From Erinaceus europaeus (Eukaryota > Chordata > Mammalia > Eulipotyphla > Erinaceidae), in assembly GCF_950295315.1 (NCBI RefSeq), contig NC_080168.1:64255838-64319837 (forward strand): a DNA stretch of 64,000 nucleotides, written 5' to 3'. Positions within the stretch are counted from its first letter, which is position 1. Every line of letters begins with the position of its first letter. Positions 33,188 through 42,714 of the stretch are shown in pieces. The translations under genes and the position numbers were made by a program. The notes below the pieces were generated by a model. The model did no database searches. It was not told the origin of the DNA and was given only the letters and a program-made list of their open reading frames with translations.

Positions 33188-33494
33188 AGGGCTGGGCAGT
33201 GCTGACCGGTTGAACTAACAAATTACCAGGCACAAGAACCTGGATTTGAGCCCCTGCTCCCCACCTGCAAGAGGGAAGCTTCTTGAGCAGTGAAGCAGGT
33301 CTGCAGGTGTGTCTCTCTCTTTCTCTTTCTCCTTCTCTTTCTCCCTCACCTTCACAGTTTCTCTCTGTCCTATCAAATAAACACATCAGAATAAAAAGAA
33401 CAAAAATTCTGGCCTGGGTAGATTGCTCCAGAGTGGTATCACACATATGTGGAACTCTTGATTCATCCCCTGCCACTGCTAAAAAAATATTCCA
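33188..33494 (+). repeat. type B/A intermediate SINE and a tRNA-like fragment
   Basis: 33188-33404 carries cacaagaacctggatttgag and a ctctctgtcctatcaaataa end; 33405-33494 is a degraded short SINE. Confidence 0.7.
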
Positions 33495-33825
33495 AACCTT
33501 TTTGCTCTCATTTACAAAAGAGAGATGAGTGTACTGGTTAGCTCTGGTTGTGGTCACGTGAGGGATCTGGCTGGTTTTTCTCAATAGATGGCAGTCACTG
33601 TAGGGCCTTGGTCATCTGTGTTATGTAGCAAAACAGCAGCTCATGTGTGTGTGTTTAATATACATATTCACTAGCCCTCTTGTAATATGGGTCTCAGTGT
33701 AAGATGTTATACAGAAGAGGGGGAAAAAATGAAGTTTTATGAACAGATGGGGTGGGGTTTGTGCAGGACTCGAAGAAGTCTCAGGTCCTCAACATCCTCT
33801 ACCCCAAAGTTGCCCCAGAGCAGGG

Positions 33826-33932
33826 GAGATGGCATAATGGTTATACAAACAGACTCTCGTGTCTGGGGCTCCAAGGTCCTAAGTCCAATCCCCAGCACCA
33901 CCGTATGCCTGAGTATGTTCTGGTAAAAAAAA
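33826..33932 (+). repeat. type D SINE
   Basis: agatggcataatggttatac and agtccaatccccagcacc, with a short A tail. Confidence 0.85.
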
Positions 33933-34170
33933 AAATGCCCAGTGCCCAGAAAAGAGAGCGAGGACTTTAGAGCATGGCCTGGAAGCCTGGTGGCCGTTAG
34001 TGCAGGAAGTGGGACTGGCTTGGCTCACTGACCTGTCTTTGACACTTGTGCCCATGGCCCCCAGTTCTGCCTGCTCAGAAACTCACACTCCAGACTCTCC
34101 TGCTGGGCGGCCTGGCCATAGGAAACTCCTCAGTAATGTAGTGTAATGGCTGCCTTTTTACCTCTTTCAG

Positions 34171-34262
34171 ACCTCGGCCAGAAGTCACCGGTGGCAAAAT
34201 GATGAGCGACGCCAGCGACATGCTGGCCGCAGCGCTGGAGCAGATGGACGGAATCATCGCAG
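34171..34262 (+). CDS. PPFIBP1: PPFIBP1 start-codon exon
   Basis: The acceptor cctctttcag ends at 34170 and the donor gtaacc begins at 34263. Two consecutive ATG codons lie at 34199 and 34202, each with A at -3, so either could initiate; the family starts MM. The first 28 bases are 5' UTR, so an upstream non-coding exon must exist. The coding part gives MMSDASDMLAAALEQMDGIIA plus one base (phase 1). This is the conserved liprin-beta N-terminal helix. The exon is immediately followed by a type B SINE at 34297. Confidence 0.95.
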
Positions 34263-34296
34263 GTAACCAGCTCGCCTGCTCTGAGGGAGCCTGTTA

Positions 34297-34475
34297 ACTA
34301 GAAATTGAGAGAGAGGATGGAGAGACAGAGAGAGGGGAGACAACTGCAGACCTTGTTCACTGCTCATGAAGCATTCCCCCTGCAGGTGGGGAATGGGGGC
34401 TCAAACCCAGGTCCATGTGCTTATCCTTTTGTGTAGTACTGTGTGTACTTAACAGAATGCACCATTGCCCCCCCC
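34297..34475 (-). repeat. type B SINE in PPFIBP1 intron
   Basis: Begins 34 bp after the start-exon donor; ends in a C-run replacing the usual head. Confidence 0.8.
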
Positions 34476-34498
34476 ACTGTCTTTTATCCCTAAGTTCT

Positions 34499-34765
34499 TT
34501 TTTTTTCCTTTTTTTAAAAAAATTTATTTATTCCTTTCTGTTGCCCTTGTTTTATTGTTGTTATTATTGATGTCATTGTATAGGACAGAGAGAAATGGAG
34601 AGAGGAGGGGAAGACACAGAGGGGGAGAGAAAAGGAGAGACACTTGCAGACCTGCTTCACTGCTTGTGAAGCGACTCCCCTGCAGGTGGGGGCTTGAACT
34701 GGGACCCTTACACTGGTCCTTGAGCTTCACGTGCGCTTAACCCACTGCACTACGGCCCAACTACA
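34499..34765 (-). repeat. type A SINE with 14-bp TSD
   Basis: tatccctaagttct at 34485-34498 and 34766-34779. It lies about 140 bp before coding exon 2. Confidence 0.93.
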
Positions 34766-34828
34766 TATCCCTAAGTTCTACCTATAGGTGAGATCATCTG
34801 GCATTGGGATCCAGGCTTAGCCTCCCTC

Positions 34829-34900
34829 CCTCTTTCTCTCTCTCTCTCTCATTCTCTCTCTCTCTCATTCTTTCTCTCTCTCTCTCTCTCTCTCTCTCCA
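34829..34900. repeat. (CT)n serving as polypyrimidine tract
   Basis: About 70 bp of CT repeats with two attc interruptions, leading directly into ctcacag at the PPFIBP1 exon 2 acceptor. Confidence 0.9.
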
Positions 34901-34907
34901 CTCACAG

Positions 34908-35113
34908 GTTCCAAGGCCCTAGAGTACTCCAATGGCATCTTCGACTGCCAGTCCCCCACCTCCCCGTTCATGGGGAGCCTGCGGGCGCTGCACCTGGTGG
35001 AGGACCTTCGTGCCCTGTTAGAGATGATGGAGGCAGACGAGAAGGAGGGCCTGCGCTGCCAGGTCCCTGACTCCACGGCTGAGACACTGGTGGAGTGGCT
35101 GCAGAGTCACATG
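34908..35113 (+). CDS. PPFIBP1: PPFIBP1 coding exon 2
   Basis: The exon is 206 nt, with acceptor ctcacag at 34901-34907 and donor gtgggt at 35114. It completes a glycine codon and encodes the segment containing SKALEYSNGIFDCQ, SLRALHLVEDLRALLEMME and TAETLVEWLQSHM. The leucine-rich helical part precedes the main coiled coil. The frame is open throughout and the exon ends in phase 0. Its acceptor is fed by an unusually long CT microsatellite. Confidence 0.95.
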
Positions 35114-35309
35114 GTGGGTGGCCCAAACCCCACCCCATCTCCATGACCTCTGTCTGGGCTGGGCCAATGACAGCATGGGAAAGAGACCCTTTAGACTCCA
35201 AGGATACACATGCCTGTTCTCCCAGTCTCTCTCCTGCAAGTCCTGTGCACTGCCACTGTGCTGTCCTGGCCCAGAGGGGGTGTCTTAACCCTTCCTTCCT
35301 TTTTGTTTG

Positions 35310-35537
35310 CTATCTGGTTTATAGCTGGGACCTGGTGCTGGCATTTCGAATCCACTGTTCCCAATGGCCTTTTTTTTTTTTTCATTTTTCCTTTCTGCTT
35401 TTTAACTGGACAGGACAGAGAGAAAGGGGAGAGAGACCTCTGCAGACCTGCTTCCCCCCTGCAGGTGGAGAGCAGGGCCTTGAACCTGGGCCCTTAAAGG
35501 CTCAGGTGGTCACATGTACACTTAATCACCTGGCCTG
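35310..35537 (-). repeat. A2 SINE
   Basis: Reversed module (gctgggacctggtgctggc) and a shortened body. Confidence 0.7.
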
Positions 35538-35834
35538 TAACAAACACTTTAGCACCAGGTCACCAGAAGGCAGGGATAAGCTGCAGGGCCCTAGACAGCC
35601 CTGTAAAGGAGAGAGAACTGCCATAGTCACGCTGGGACCCCAGAGCAGCCTGTTGGGAAGTGCCCTCTGGTGGTGAACAGCCATCATTTCAGGGCTCGTG
35701 ATTTGGTCTGTACAGGCAGCCTGTGGAATGGGGCTGGGGCTTACACCAGGCCTTACACCAGGAGCTGCGGTCCTAGGCATCTTCTCCAAATCTGGTGATG
35801 TGTGGGCCTGCAGTAGTAGATGCTGTGTCTGTTT

Positions 35835-36217
35835 GCTTTTATTTATTTATTTGTTTGTTTGTTTGTTTTTATTTTTTAACCAGAGCACTACTCAGCTCTG
35901 GCTTATGGTAGTGCTGGGGGATTGAACCTAGAACTTGATGGAGGGTCAGGCATGAGTCTGTTTGTATAACCATTATGCTATCTACCCCCACCCTATTTAC
36001 TTTTTTTTAATATTATTATTATTTGTTTGGGTGTTGCCTAGGACTCTCATGCAGGATCTCTTTTACCTATTTTATTTTATTTTATTTTATTTTGTTTTGT
36101 TTTACCAGAGCACTGCTTAGCTCTGGCTTATGGTGGTGCTGGGGATTGAACCTGGGACTTTGAAGCCTCAGGCATGAGAGTCCGTTTGTATAACCATTAC
36201 GCTATCTCTCCTGCCCT
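35835..36217 (-). repeat. two type D SINEs
   Basis: Reverse copies at 35835-35995 and 36060-36217, each with agctctggcttatggt and ataaccattatgctat-type heads and T-rich tails. Confidence 0.85.
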
Positions 36218-36246
36218 CTCTCTCTTTTTTTTAAAGGTAGAAATAA

Positions 36247-36350
36247 AAAAGAGAGAGGCAGGTGGCACACCTGGTTAAGTATGTATAGTACCGTGCACAA
36301 GACTTGGGTTCTAGTGCCCCCCCCCCACTCCCGACCTGTAGGGAGGATGA
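36247..36350 (+). repeat. type B SINE head
   Basis: gcaggtggcacacctggtta to acctgtagggagg; no tail. Confidence 0.65.
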
Positions 36351-36407
36351 GGTAAGGCATGTGCTCTACCTGGTGAGCTTTCTCCTGCCTCTGCAAACAG
36401 GCATTTT

Positions 36408-36831
36408 ATTTATTTATTTATTTTACCATTTTATTGGGGAGGGGTTAATGGTTTATACTGTCATTGACACAATGTATACAATTTCCTTTTTTTTTTTTTT
36501 TGCCTCCAGGGTTATCAGTGGAGCTTGGTGCCTGCAGTGCCTGTACTAAAAATCCACCGTTCCTGGGGGCCATTTTCCCCTCTTGTTGCCCTTGTTGTTT
36601 ATCGTTGTTATTTGTTATTGTTATTGATGTCGTTGTTGGATAGGACAGAGGGAAATGGAGAGAGATGGGGAAGATAGAGAGGGGGAGAGAGACACCTTCA
36701 AACCTGCTTCACCACCTGTGAAGTGACTTCCCTGCAGGTGGGGAGCCAGAGGCTCAAACTGAGATCCTTAAACCAGCCCTTGCGCTTTGCACCATGTGCA
36801 CTTAACCCGCTGTGCTACCGCCTGGCCCCCT
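36408..36831 (-). mobile_element. SINE plus L1 3'-tail composite with one TSD
   Basis: caaacaggcatttt at 36394-36407 and 36832-36845 encloses both a type A-long SINE (36486-36831) and, on its tail side, a 65-bp L1 3' end (36425-36485; reverse reads tataaaccattaacccctcc then ccaataaaatgg). Fits a template-switch chimera. Confidence 0.75.
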
Positions 36832-36909
36832 CAAACAGGCATTTTTACTTTCCTGCGGTAGATTTGTTTTAACGAGGGCTGGTATGGCCCATGCTGTTTC
36901 CTTTTTCAG

Positions 36910-36996
36910 ACAAATGGACACCTGTCAGGGAATGGAGACGTGTATCAGGAAAGGCTGGCCCGTCTGGAAAATGATAAAGAGTCCTTGGTTCTTCAG
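36910..36996 (+). CDS. PPFIBP1: PPFIBP1 coding exon 3
   Basis: An 87-nt exon, phase 0 on both sides, with acceptor ctttttcag and donor gtaagt. It encodes TNGHLSGNGDVYQERLARLE followed by NDKESLVLQ, the start of the long coiled coil shared by beta liprins. It lies just 3' of a SINE-L1 composite insertion at 36408-36831. Confidence 0.95.
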
Positions 36997-37019
36997 GTAA
37001 GTGATTTTTGACATGTTAA

Positions 37020-37345
37020 GCCTTCCTTGTGGCAGACTTGGAAAGATGGTTAAATTCAGAATTAGCACATGCTTTCTGGTACACTCGTCGTCCCAGGTTT
37101 GATCTATGATACCATGTGGGAGATGCCAGGGCACCAGGAAAACTTGTGCTATAGTGTCTGTCCCTCTTCCTCTCTATGTGAAAGAAAAACCTATCAAAAA
37201 CAAAACAAACAATAACAAAAAGGAAAAATATGGCCACTGAGAATAGGAGATTTGTCATATAGTCACAAGTCATACAGATTTGTCATGCAGATTCAGTGTC
37301 ATGAGTCCCAGCAATAATAACCCTGGTGGTAATTTTTAAAAGTAC
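37020..37345 (+). repeat. type G SINE with 3' module
   Basis: ggtttgatctatgataccat, gatgccagggcaccagg, then a module ending ataataaccctggtgg. Confidence 0.75.
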
Positions 37346-37463
37346 AACAGTTCTTCTTAAAAAGGAAATGATTTTCCAAACAGGGATCTGAGTGGCTGTA
37401 TAGGATTCCATTATACTGGATTCAATGTAACTTACTGTTGTCCATAAAAATTATTGGCACTGG

Positions 37464-37799
37464 GAGCCAGGCAGTAGCGCAGTGGGTTAAACGCACATGG
37501 CACAAAACACAAGGACCGGCGTAAGGAAGGATCCTGGTTCGAGCCCCCGGCTCCCCACTTGTGGGGGATTCATTTCACAAGCAGTGAAGCAGGTCTGCAG
37601 ATGTCTTTCTTTCTCTCCCCCTCTCTGTCTTCCCCTCCTCTCTCCATTTCTCTCTGTCCTATCCAACAACAATAACAACAACAAGGGCAACAAAATGGGA
37701 AAATGACCTCTAGAAACAGTGGATTCGTAAAGCAGGCACCGAGCCCCAGCAATAACCCTGGAGTCAAAATAAATAAGTAAATAAATATTTTAAAAAAAA
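37464..37799 (+). repeat. type A-long SINE
   Basis: gggagccaggcagtagcgca head; module ends aataaccctggagtc. Flanked by an 8-bp tattggca duplication. Confidence 0.9.
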
Positions 37800-37964
37800 T
37801 ATTGGCATAAATCTTCATTTCCAAGTACTTTTCCTAAGATAGACTTTTTTTAAACAGATAGAATTACTATTTTTTAAACAGATAGAATTACTGTTGTTTT
37901 CCTTTGTTGTTTTCCTTTATTTCTATTTAAAATTTTGCTAGTGATTAAAAAGTGATTTATAAGT

Positions 37965-38258
37965 TTATAAGATAGCAGGTGGGTAGAATTGAACTCTACT
38001 CCCACCACTAGAGTTCTGAGCACCCCCCCCCCCCATGATAAGCATCAGTTTCCTTTTCAGCTTCGGCTCTCGAAGGCTCCATCTGAATACACAGTGTCAT
38101 CTCATCTGTCCTGACCCGTCCTCTGCTCCCACATTTTACTATAGAGCCGATCGATATACAGATTTTCATCCAGCCTGTAACTGTACTGATAATGCTGAAT
38201 CTATTATCAAATGTGAATATTTTATTCTCACCTTTTCAATTAAAAATTCTTGTGTCCT
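37965..38258 (-). mobile_element. possible LINE-1 3' fragment
   Basis: Begins ctactcccaccactagagttctgag, like other L1 copies; contains a 12-nt C run. Confidence 0.4.
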
Positions 38259-38261
38259 GTT

Positions 38262-38420
38262 GCCAAGGAGGTGGCTCAATTTGTAGATCACAGGAATTGC
38301 ATGCCCAAGGTCCCAGGTTCTATCCCTGGTACCATATTTGCCAGAATGGTGTGCTGGTATTCATCCTCCTCCTCCCTCTTCTCTTCCTCCTCCCTTTCTC
38401 TCCCTTTCTCTATCATGAGT
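38262..38420 (+). repeat. type C-like SINE
   Basis: aggaggtggctcaatttgta and caggttctatccctggtacc. Confidence 0.7.
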
Positions 38421-38540
38421 ATATCCTGCACTCTATCTGCTGTGCCCTCCTTGATGCCATTTTTTCCCCTTCTCTGCCAGGTCCAACTAGAATCGTCCTT
38501 ACTGATTTGAATTTGGAATGTTAGCGTCATTGCTTTTCTT

Positions 38541-38890
38541 TTTATGTATTTATTTATTTGCCTCCAGGGTTATTGCTGAGGCTCGGTGCCTGCACTACAA
38601 ATTCAGTGGTCCTGGAGGCCATATTTTCCCTTTTGTTGCCCTTGTTGTTTATTGTTGTTATTATTATTGCTATTATTATTTCTGTCATTGTTGTTAGATA
38701 AGACAGAGAGAAATTAAGAGAGGAGAGGAAGACTGAGAGGGAGAGAGAAAGATAGACGCCTGAGGACCTGCTTCACCGCTTGTGAAGCGACCCCCCTGCA
38801 AGTAGGGAGCTAGGGGTTCAAACCGAGATCTTTATGCTGGTCCTTAGTGCCATGTGTGCTTAACCCGCTGTGCTATCGCCTGGCCCCCTT
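38541..38890 (-). repeat. type A-long SINE with 17-bp TSD
   Basis: gcgtcattgcttttctt at 38524-38540 and 38891-38907, perfect. Confidence 0.93.
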
Positions 38891-39202
38891 GCGTCATTGC
38901 TTTTCTTCCTGTCTGATAGTACTGGGCCTGGTGACTGCTGAACGCTGTCTCCTAAACCTGGTGGGAATAGCTGTAATATCAGAAATGCTGTGCATCCCAG
39001 ATCAGTACTAGCTCCCCCCCCCCAACCCGACATCAGTCCTCAGACCGAAAAGAGGCCCATGAGCAGGACTGTGAAGGGCTGTCATCTCACTAGTTCTGAG
39101 GGGTGACATCCTTCCCATCTTTGTTCTGGTTAGAGCAGTGCAATTTGCAGTGGGGCCCCTGGATGCTCTCTTATCTGTTGCCCCATTTTGCTCTGAGTAC
39201 AG

Positions 39203-39316
39203 GTGAGTGTGCTGACAGACCAGGTGGAGGCTCAGGGGGAGAAGATCCGGGATCTGGAGTTCTGTCTGGAGGAGCACAGAGAGAAGCTGAACGCCACTGA
39301 GGACATGCTGCAGCAG
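39203..39316 (+). CDS. PPFIBP1: PPFIBP1 coding exon 4
   Basis: A 114-nt, 38-codon symmetric phase-0 exon with acceptor gagtacag and donor gtacac. It encodes VSVLTDQVEAQGEKIRDLEF and then CLEEHREKLNATEDMLQQ, with heptad-spaced leucines typical of a parallel coiled coil. This is one of the best conserved segments of liprin-beta proteins. Confidence 0.96.
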
Positions 39317-39511
39317 GTACACATGCAATGGTGTCTGAGCTGCCTTCTACCTTCCTCCTTGATGGACATGCACCTTATGTGGGCTTCTCCACGGTAGCCA
39401 TAGCCAGAGCTTCAGAGCCTCAAGACACAAACATTCTCTTTCTCAGTCCTGAACTAGAATCTGGAATAGTTGTAGGCTATTGAAAATTTTTTTCTTTCGT
39501 TCTTTCTTTTT

Positions 39512-39698
39512 CTTCTAATTTTTACTTGATAGTACAGAAAGAAATTGAGAGAGGAGAGGGAGATAGACAGGGAGAGGGACAGAGAGACAAACCTGCAGAC
39601 CTGCTTTACATCTGGTGAAACATCCCCTCTTTAGGTGGGGAGCAGATGCTCAAACCTGGATCCTTGCACTTGGCAATATGTGCGATTAACTAACCCCC
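39512..39698 (-). repeat. type B-like SINE
   Basis: gaaattgagagaggagaggg to a shortened head. Confidence 0.75.
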
Positions 39699-39784
39699 TC
39701 GAAATTTGTTTCTTTTTGTTTTTATATGGATTCCTGACTCCCAAGCACCAGTGTGTATTCTATGATGAAGAAAAAGGTTAGTAT

Positions 39785-39916
39785 TGGGGCAACAGACTGC
39801 AAAATGGTGATACAAGAGACTTCATGCTCAAGGCTTGGAAGTCCCAGGTTCAAATCCCCAGTACCATCATAAGCCAGAGCTGAGCAGTGCTTTGGTAAAA
39901 GGAAGAGAGAGGGAGG

Positions 39917-39951
<35 letters not shown>
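39785..39951 (+). repeat. type D SINE ending in (GA)n
   Basis: gtcccaggttcaaatcccc, agagctgagcagtgctttgg, then about 50 bp of GA repeat. Confidence 0.85.
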
Positions 39952-39952
<1 letters not shown>

Positions 39953-40246
39953 AAGCAGTCGGGTGGTAGTACAACGGGTTAAGTGCAGGTGGCGCAAAGT
40001 GCAAGGACTGGCATAAGGATCCCAGTTTGAGTCCCTGGCTCCCCACTTGCTGGGGGGTCACTTCACAAGAAGTGATGCAGGTCTGCAGGTGTCTTTCTGT
40101 CCCCCTCTCTGTCTTCCCCTCCTCTCTCCATTTCTCTCTGTCTTTTCCAACAACGATGACATTAATAACAACAATAATAATGACTACAACAATAAAACAA
40201 TAAGGGCAACAAAAGATAATAAAAATAAATAAATAAATAAATAAAT
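39952..40246 (+). repeat. type A SINE
   Basis: cagtcgggtggtagtacaac head; (AATA)n tail. Confidence 0.9.
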
Positions 40247-40279
40247 AGAGAGAGGGAGAGAGAGAAGAAAAAAGGAAAA

Positions 40280-40490
40280 AATCCAGGAGATAACCCATCT
40301 GGTGGAGCTCACACCTTACTGTAAACCAGGCCCATGGATGGCAGGATGGTGCTCTGGTGCCTTTTCCCCTTTTTCTCTCTCGGTCTAAAGAAACAAAATA
40401 AGTTGCCCTGGGAGGCCACTCAATGGCACCACCTGTGCATGAGACCCTGAGTTCATTGCCCACTGTAATGTTAAAAAAAAAAAACAACAA
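40280..40490 (+). repeat. type G and short type C-like SINEs
   Basis: Type G at 40280-40400 (acccatctggtggagctcac); short element 40403-40490 (gagaccctgagttcattgcc) with an A tail. Confidence 0.6.
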
Positions 40491-40491
40491 A

Positions 40492-40724
40492 GTTGGGACC
40501 AGGGGTGGTGAATACAGTGCACATTGACCCAGGTTCAAACCCCCCCCCCCAGCTTGGTCCCCACCTGCAGGAGGGAAGCTTGACGAATGGTGAAGCGGGG
40601 CTGCAGGTGTCCCCCCATCTCTCTTCCTCTCTATTTCCCCCTTTCCTCTAGATTTCTCTATCTCTATCCAATAAATAAAATAAGCACCATTCATGACTTT
40701 ATTGGAAGAAAACCATCATCATGT

Positions 40725-40770
<46 letters not shown>
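40492..40770 (+). repeat. type B SINE and (CA)n
   Basis: Type B at 40492-40685 with a C-run; pure CA array at 40728-40770. Confidence 0.85.
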
Positions 40771-41280
40771 CACATACTACTTCTGGCTCTATGGTTTTGA
40801 GCAAGTTCTTTTTCCATCTGTGCTACAACTTCCTGTCTGGTACACAGGAGTCGTACCTAGATTCTCATTCCCTCTCTCTCTCTTTTTAAAATCTCACTGG
40901 GTATTAATTGACACATAGTTACAATCTCTCATCTCATGATAGGTTCTTGCACTACACTCTCACTTTCAGCCTAAGTCCTTGTCCACCATCCAGCCTCCTC
41001 ATGGCAGACCCACTGTGTGCATGCATCCCAGGCACCACACAGTCAGGCTCTTCCCCCCACCCACTCCCCCGTGTTTTCAGGGTACTGGTCTCCTCTGGAG
41101 CAGAGCCATGTCCAGCCTTGCTCCATGCAGGCTGTTCTTGGAGCCTCCGCAGCCCTTCACCCCCGTGTGCCCTTGGCCCCATGTGGCTGCCTGTCAGCTC
41201 ATTGTTGGGGGATCCCGGCCCTGTGTCCCCCTACATGTGCTCCTAGTAAGGCATCTTCCTGACCGTGTCCTGGAAACCCC
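40771..41280. other. intron sequence before PPFIBP1 exon 5
   Basis: No recognised young repeat; long open frames in several phases but none with splice support except the exon itself. Confidence 0.45.
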
Positions 41281-41285
41281 CCCAG

Positions 41286-41417
41286 GAGCTACTGAGCAGG
41301 ACGTCCCTGGAGACGCAAAAGCTGGATCTGATGGCAGAGGTGTCCAACCTGAAATTAAAGCTAACGGCAGTGGAGAAAGACAGACTGGACTACGAGGACC
41401 GATTCAGAGACTCGGAG
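41286..41417 (+). CDS. PPFIBP1: PPFIBP1 coding exon 5
   Basis: A 132-nt, 44-codon phase-0 exon. The acceptor lies after a C-rich tract ending cccag at 41285; the donor is gtacac at 41418. It encodes the coiled-coil segment ELLSRTSLETQKLDLMAEVS followed by NLKLKLTAVEKDRLDYEDRF and RDSE. The frame is intact and matches the family residue for residue in its first 18 positions as far as I recall. Confidence 0.95.
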
Positions 41418-41661
41418 GTACACCACATCCCTCCCCCATGAGGTTTGCTTCCTTGTCGTCTTCAAATGAGATGTTCCGGCACAGTTGTGGCTCTGATGTC
41501 AAGCCTGGGTGTATAGACCACTTCTGGAGAGGCGGAAAGGAAAAGAAAGGAACTTGTTTAGATTTGATCTGTGGGTTACTCTGTTACCCTTAAGAGTCTT
41601 TACATTTTGCAGTGTGTTCAACCATCTACACTTCCAGTCAGCCTCCTGTTGTCTTAAAACA

Positions 41662-41780
41662 GTTTTGGCTCGGGAGGTGCTATAGTGACTCAAACTAAAA
41701 AGCATGAGGTCCTGAGCTTGATCCGTGGGCCACAGTGATGCTCTGGTTCTCTCCTTTCTCTTTCTCTCATATTAAGAAAG
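41662..41780 (+). repeat. type C SINE
   Basis: gcatgaggtcctgagcttga and cagtgatgctctggttctc. Confidence 0.8.
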
Positions 41781-41788
41781 AAGTACAT

Positions 41789-42075
41789 CTGGGAGCTTAA
41801 GAAGTGGCACACCTAGTTAAGTACACATATCACCATGCACAAGTCCTCAGGATTGAGCCCCTGTTCCCCACCTGCAGAGAGGGTTGATTCGCAAGTGGTG
41901 AAAGCAGGTCTGCCTGCAGGTGTCTCTCTGTCTCTCTCTATCTTCCCTGCCCTTTTAATTTCTCTCTGACCCATCAAATAAAATAAAAAGGAAAAAAGTA
42001 GAAGAAATGGTCACTGGAAGCAGTGGATTCACACTGAGCCCCGGAGCTAATCCTAGTGGCAATAAAAAAAAAAAA
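41789..42075 (+). repeat. B-long SINE
   Basis: aagaagtggcacacctagtt head, then module gagctaatcctagtggcaat and A tail. Confidence 0.8.
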
Positions 42076-42324
42076 GTAGATCTTAAACAAACAAACAAAT
42101 AAAGCACCATAACCTACTGAGGGACCTGGGAAGTTTGTAGCAGCTAGACTACTTGATTTGCAAGCATGGGCTCTCAAGGTTGATACTCTACTTCTCTCCC
42201 TCTCTCTCTCCCTCTCTTTCTCTCTCCCTCTCTCTCTCTGGAGTAAATCTGTTTTTAAAAAGTGTAACATAGAGTTCCTGAGCTTTTGAACTGTTACTGT
42301 TGTGCTTTCTTTAAAAATCTGGGG

Positions 42325-42605
42325 TGGGGGAGTTGGGTGGTAGCACAGCAGGTTAAGCGCAGGTGGCACAAAGTGCAAGGACAGGCGTAAGGATCCCAGT
42401 TTGAGCCCCCAGCTCCCCACCTGTGAGGGGAATCCCTTCACAGGCGGTGAAGCAGGTCTACAGGTGTCTATCTTTTTCTCCCCCCTGTCTTCCCTACTCT
42501 CCCTATTTCTCTCAGTCCTATCCAACAACAACGAAATCAATAATAACTACAACAATAAAACAAGGACAACAAAAGGGAATAAATAAATAAATATTTTAAA
42601 AAAAT
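42325..42605 (+). repeat. type A SINE
   Basis: ggagttgggtggtagcacag head; (AATA)n tail; flanks tttaaaaatctg / tttaaatctg. Confidence 0.88.
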
Positions 42606-42714
42606 TTTAAATCTGAGCCTACTTAGTATAGAGCCTTGAGTGTGACTAAAATATAGTTGCTTCTAAAAGATTGGAAGTAAAAGACTTGGAAGGCTGAGGA
42701 ATTTTTTTTGGGGG

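Noticed and set aside
14300..34170. SMCO2, ARNTL2 or STK38L exons between the two genes
   Set aside because: No splice-bounded frame with motifs of these proteins was recognised, although small exons could be overlooked by eye.
40979..41593. 204-codon plus-strand frame overlapping PPFIBP1 exon 5
   Set aside because: It reads the exon in a different frame from the liprin coiled coil; a shadow of the real exon.
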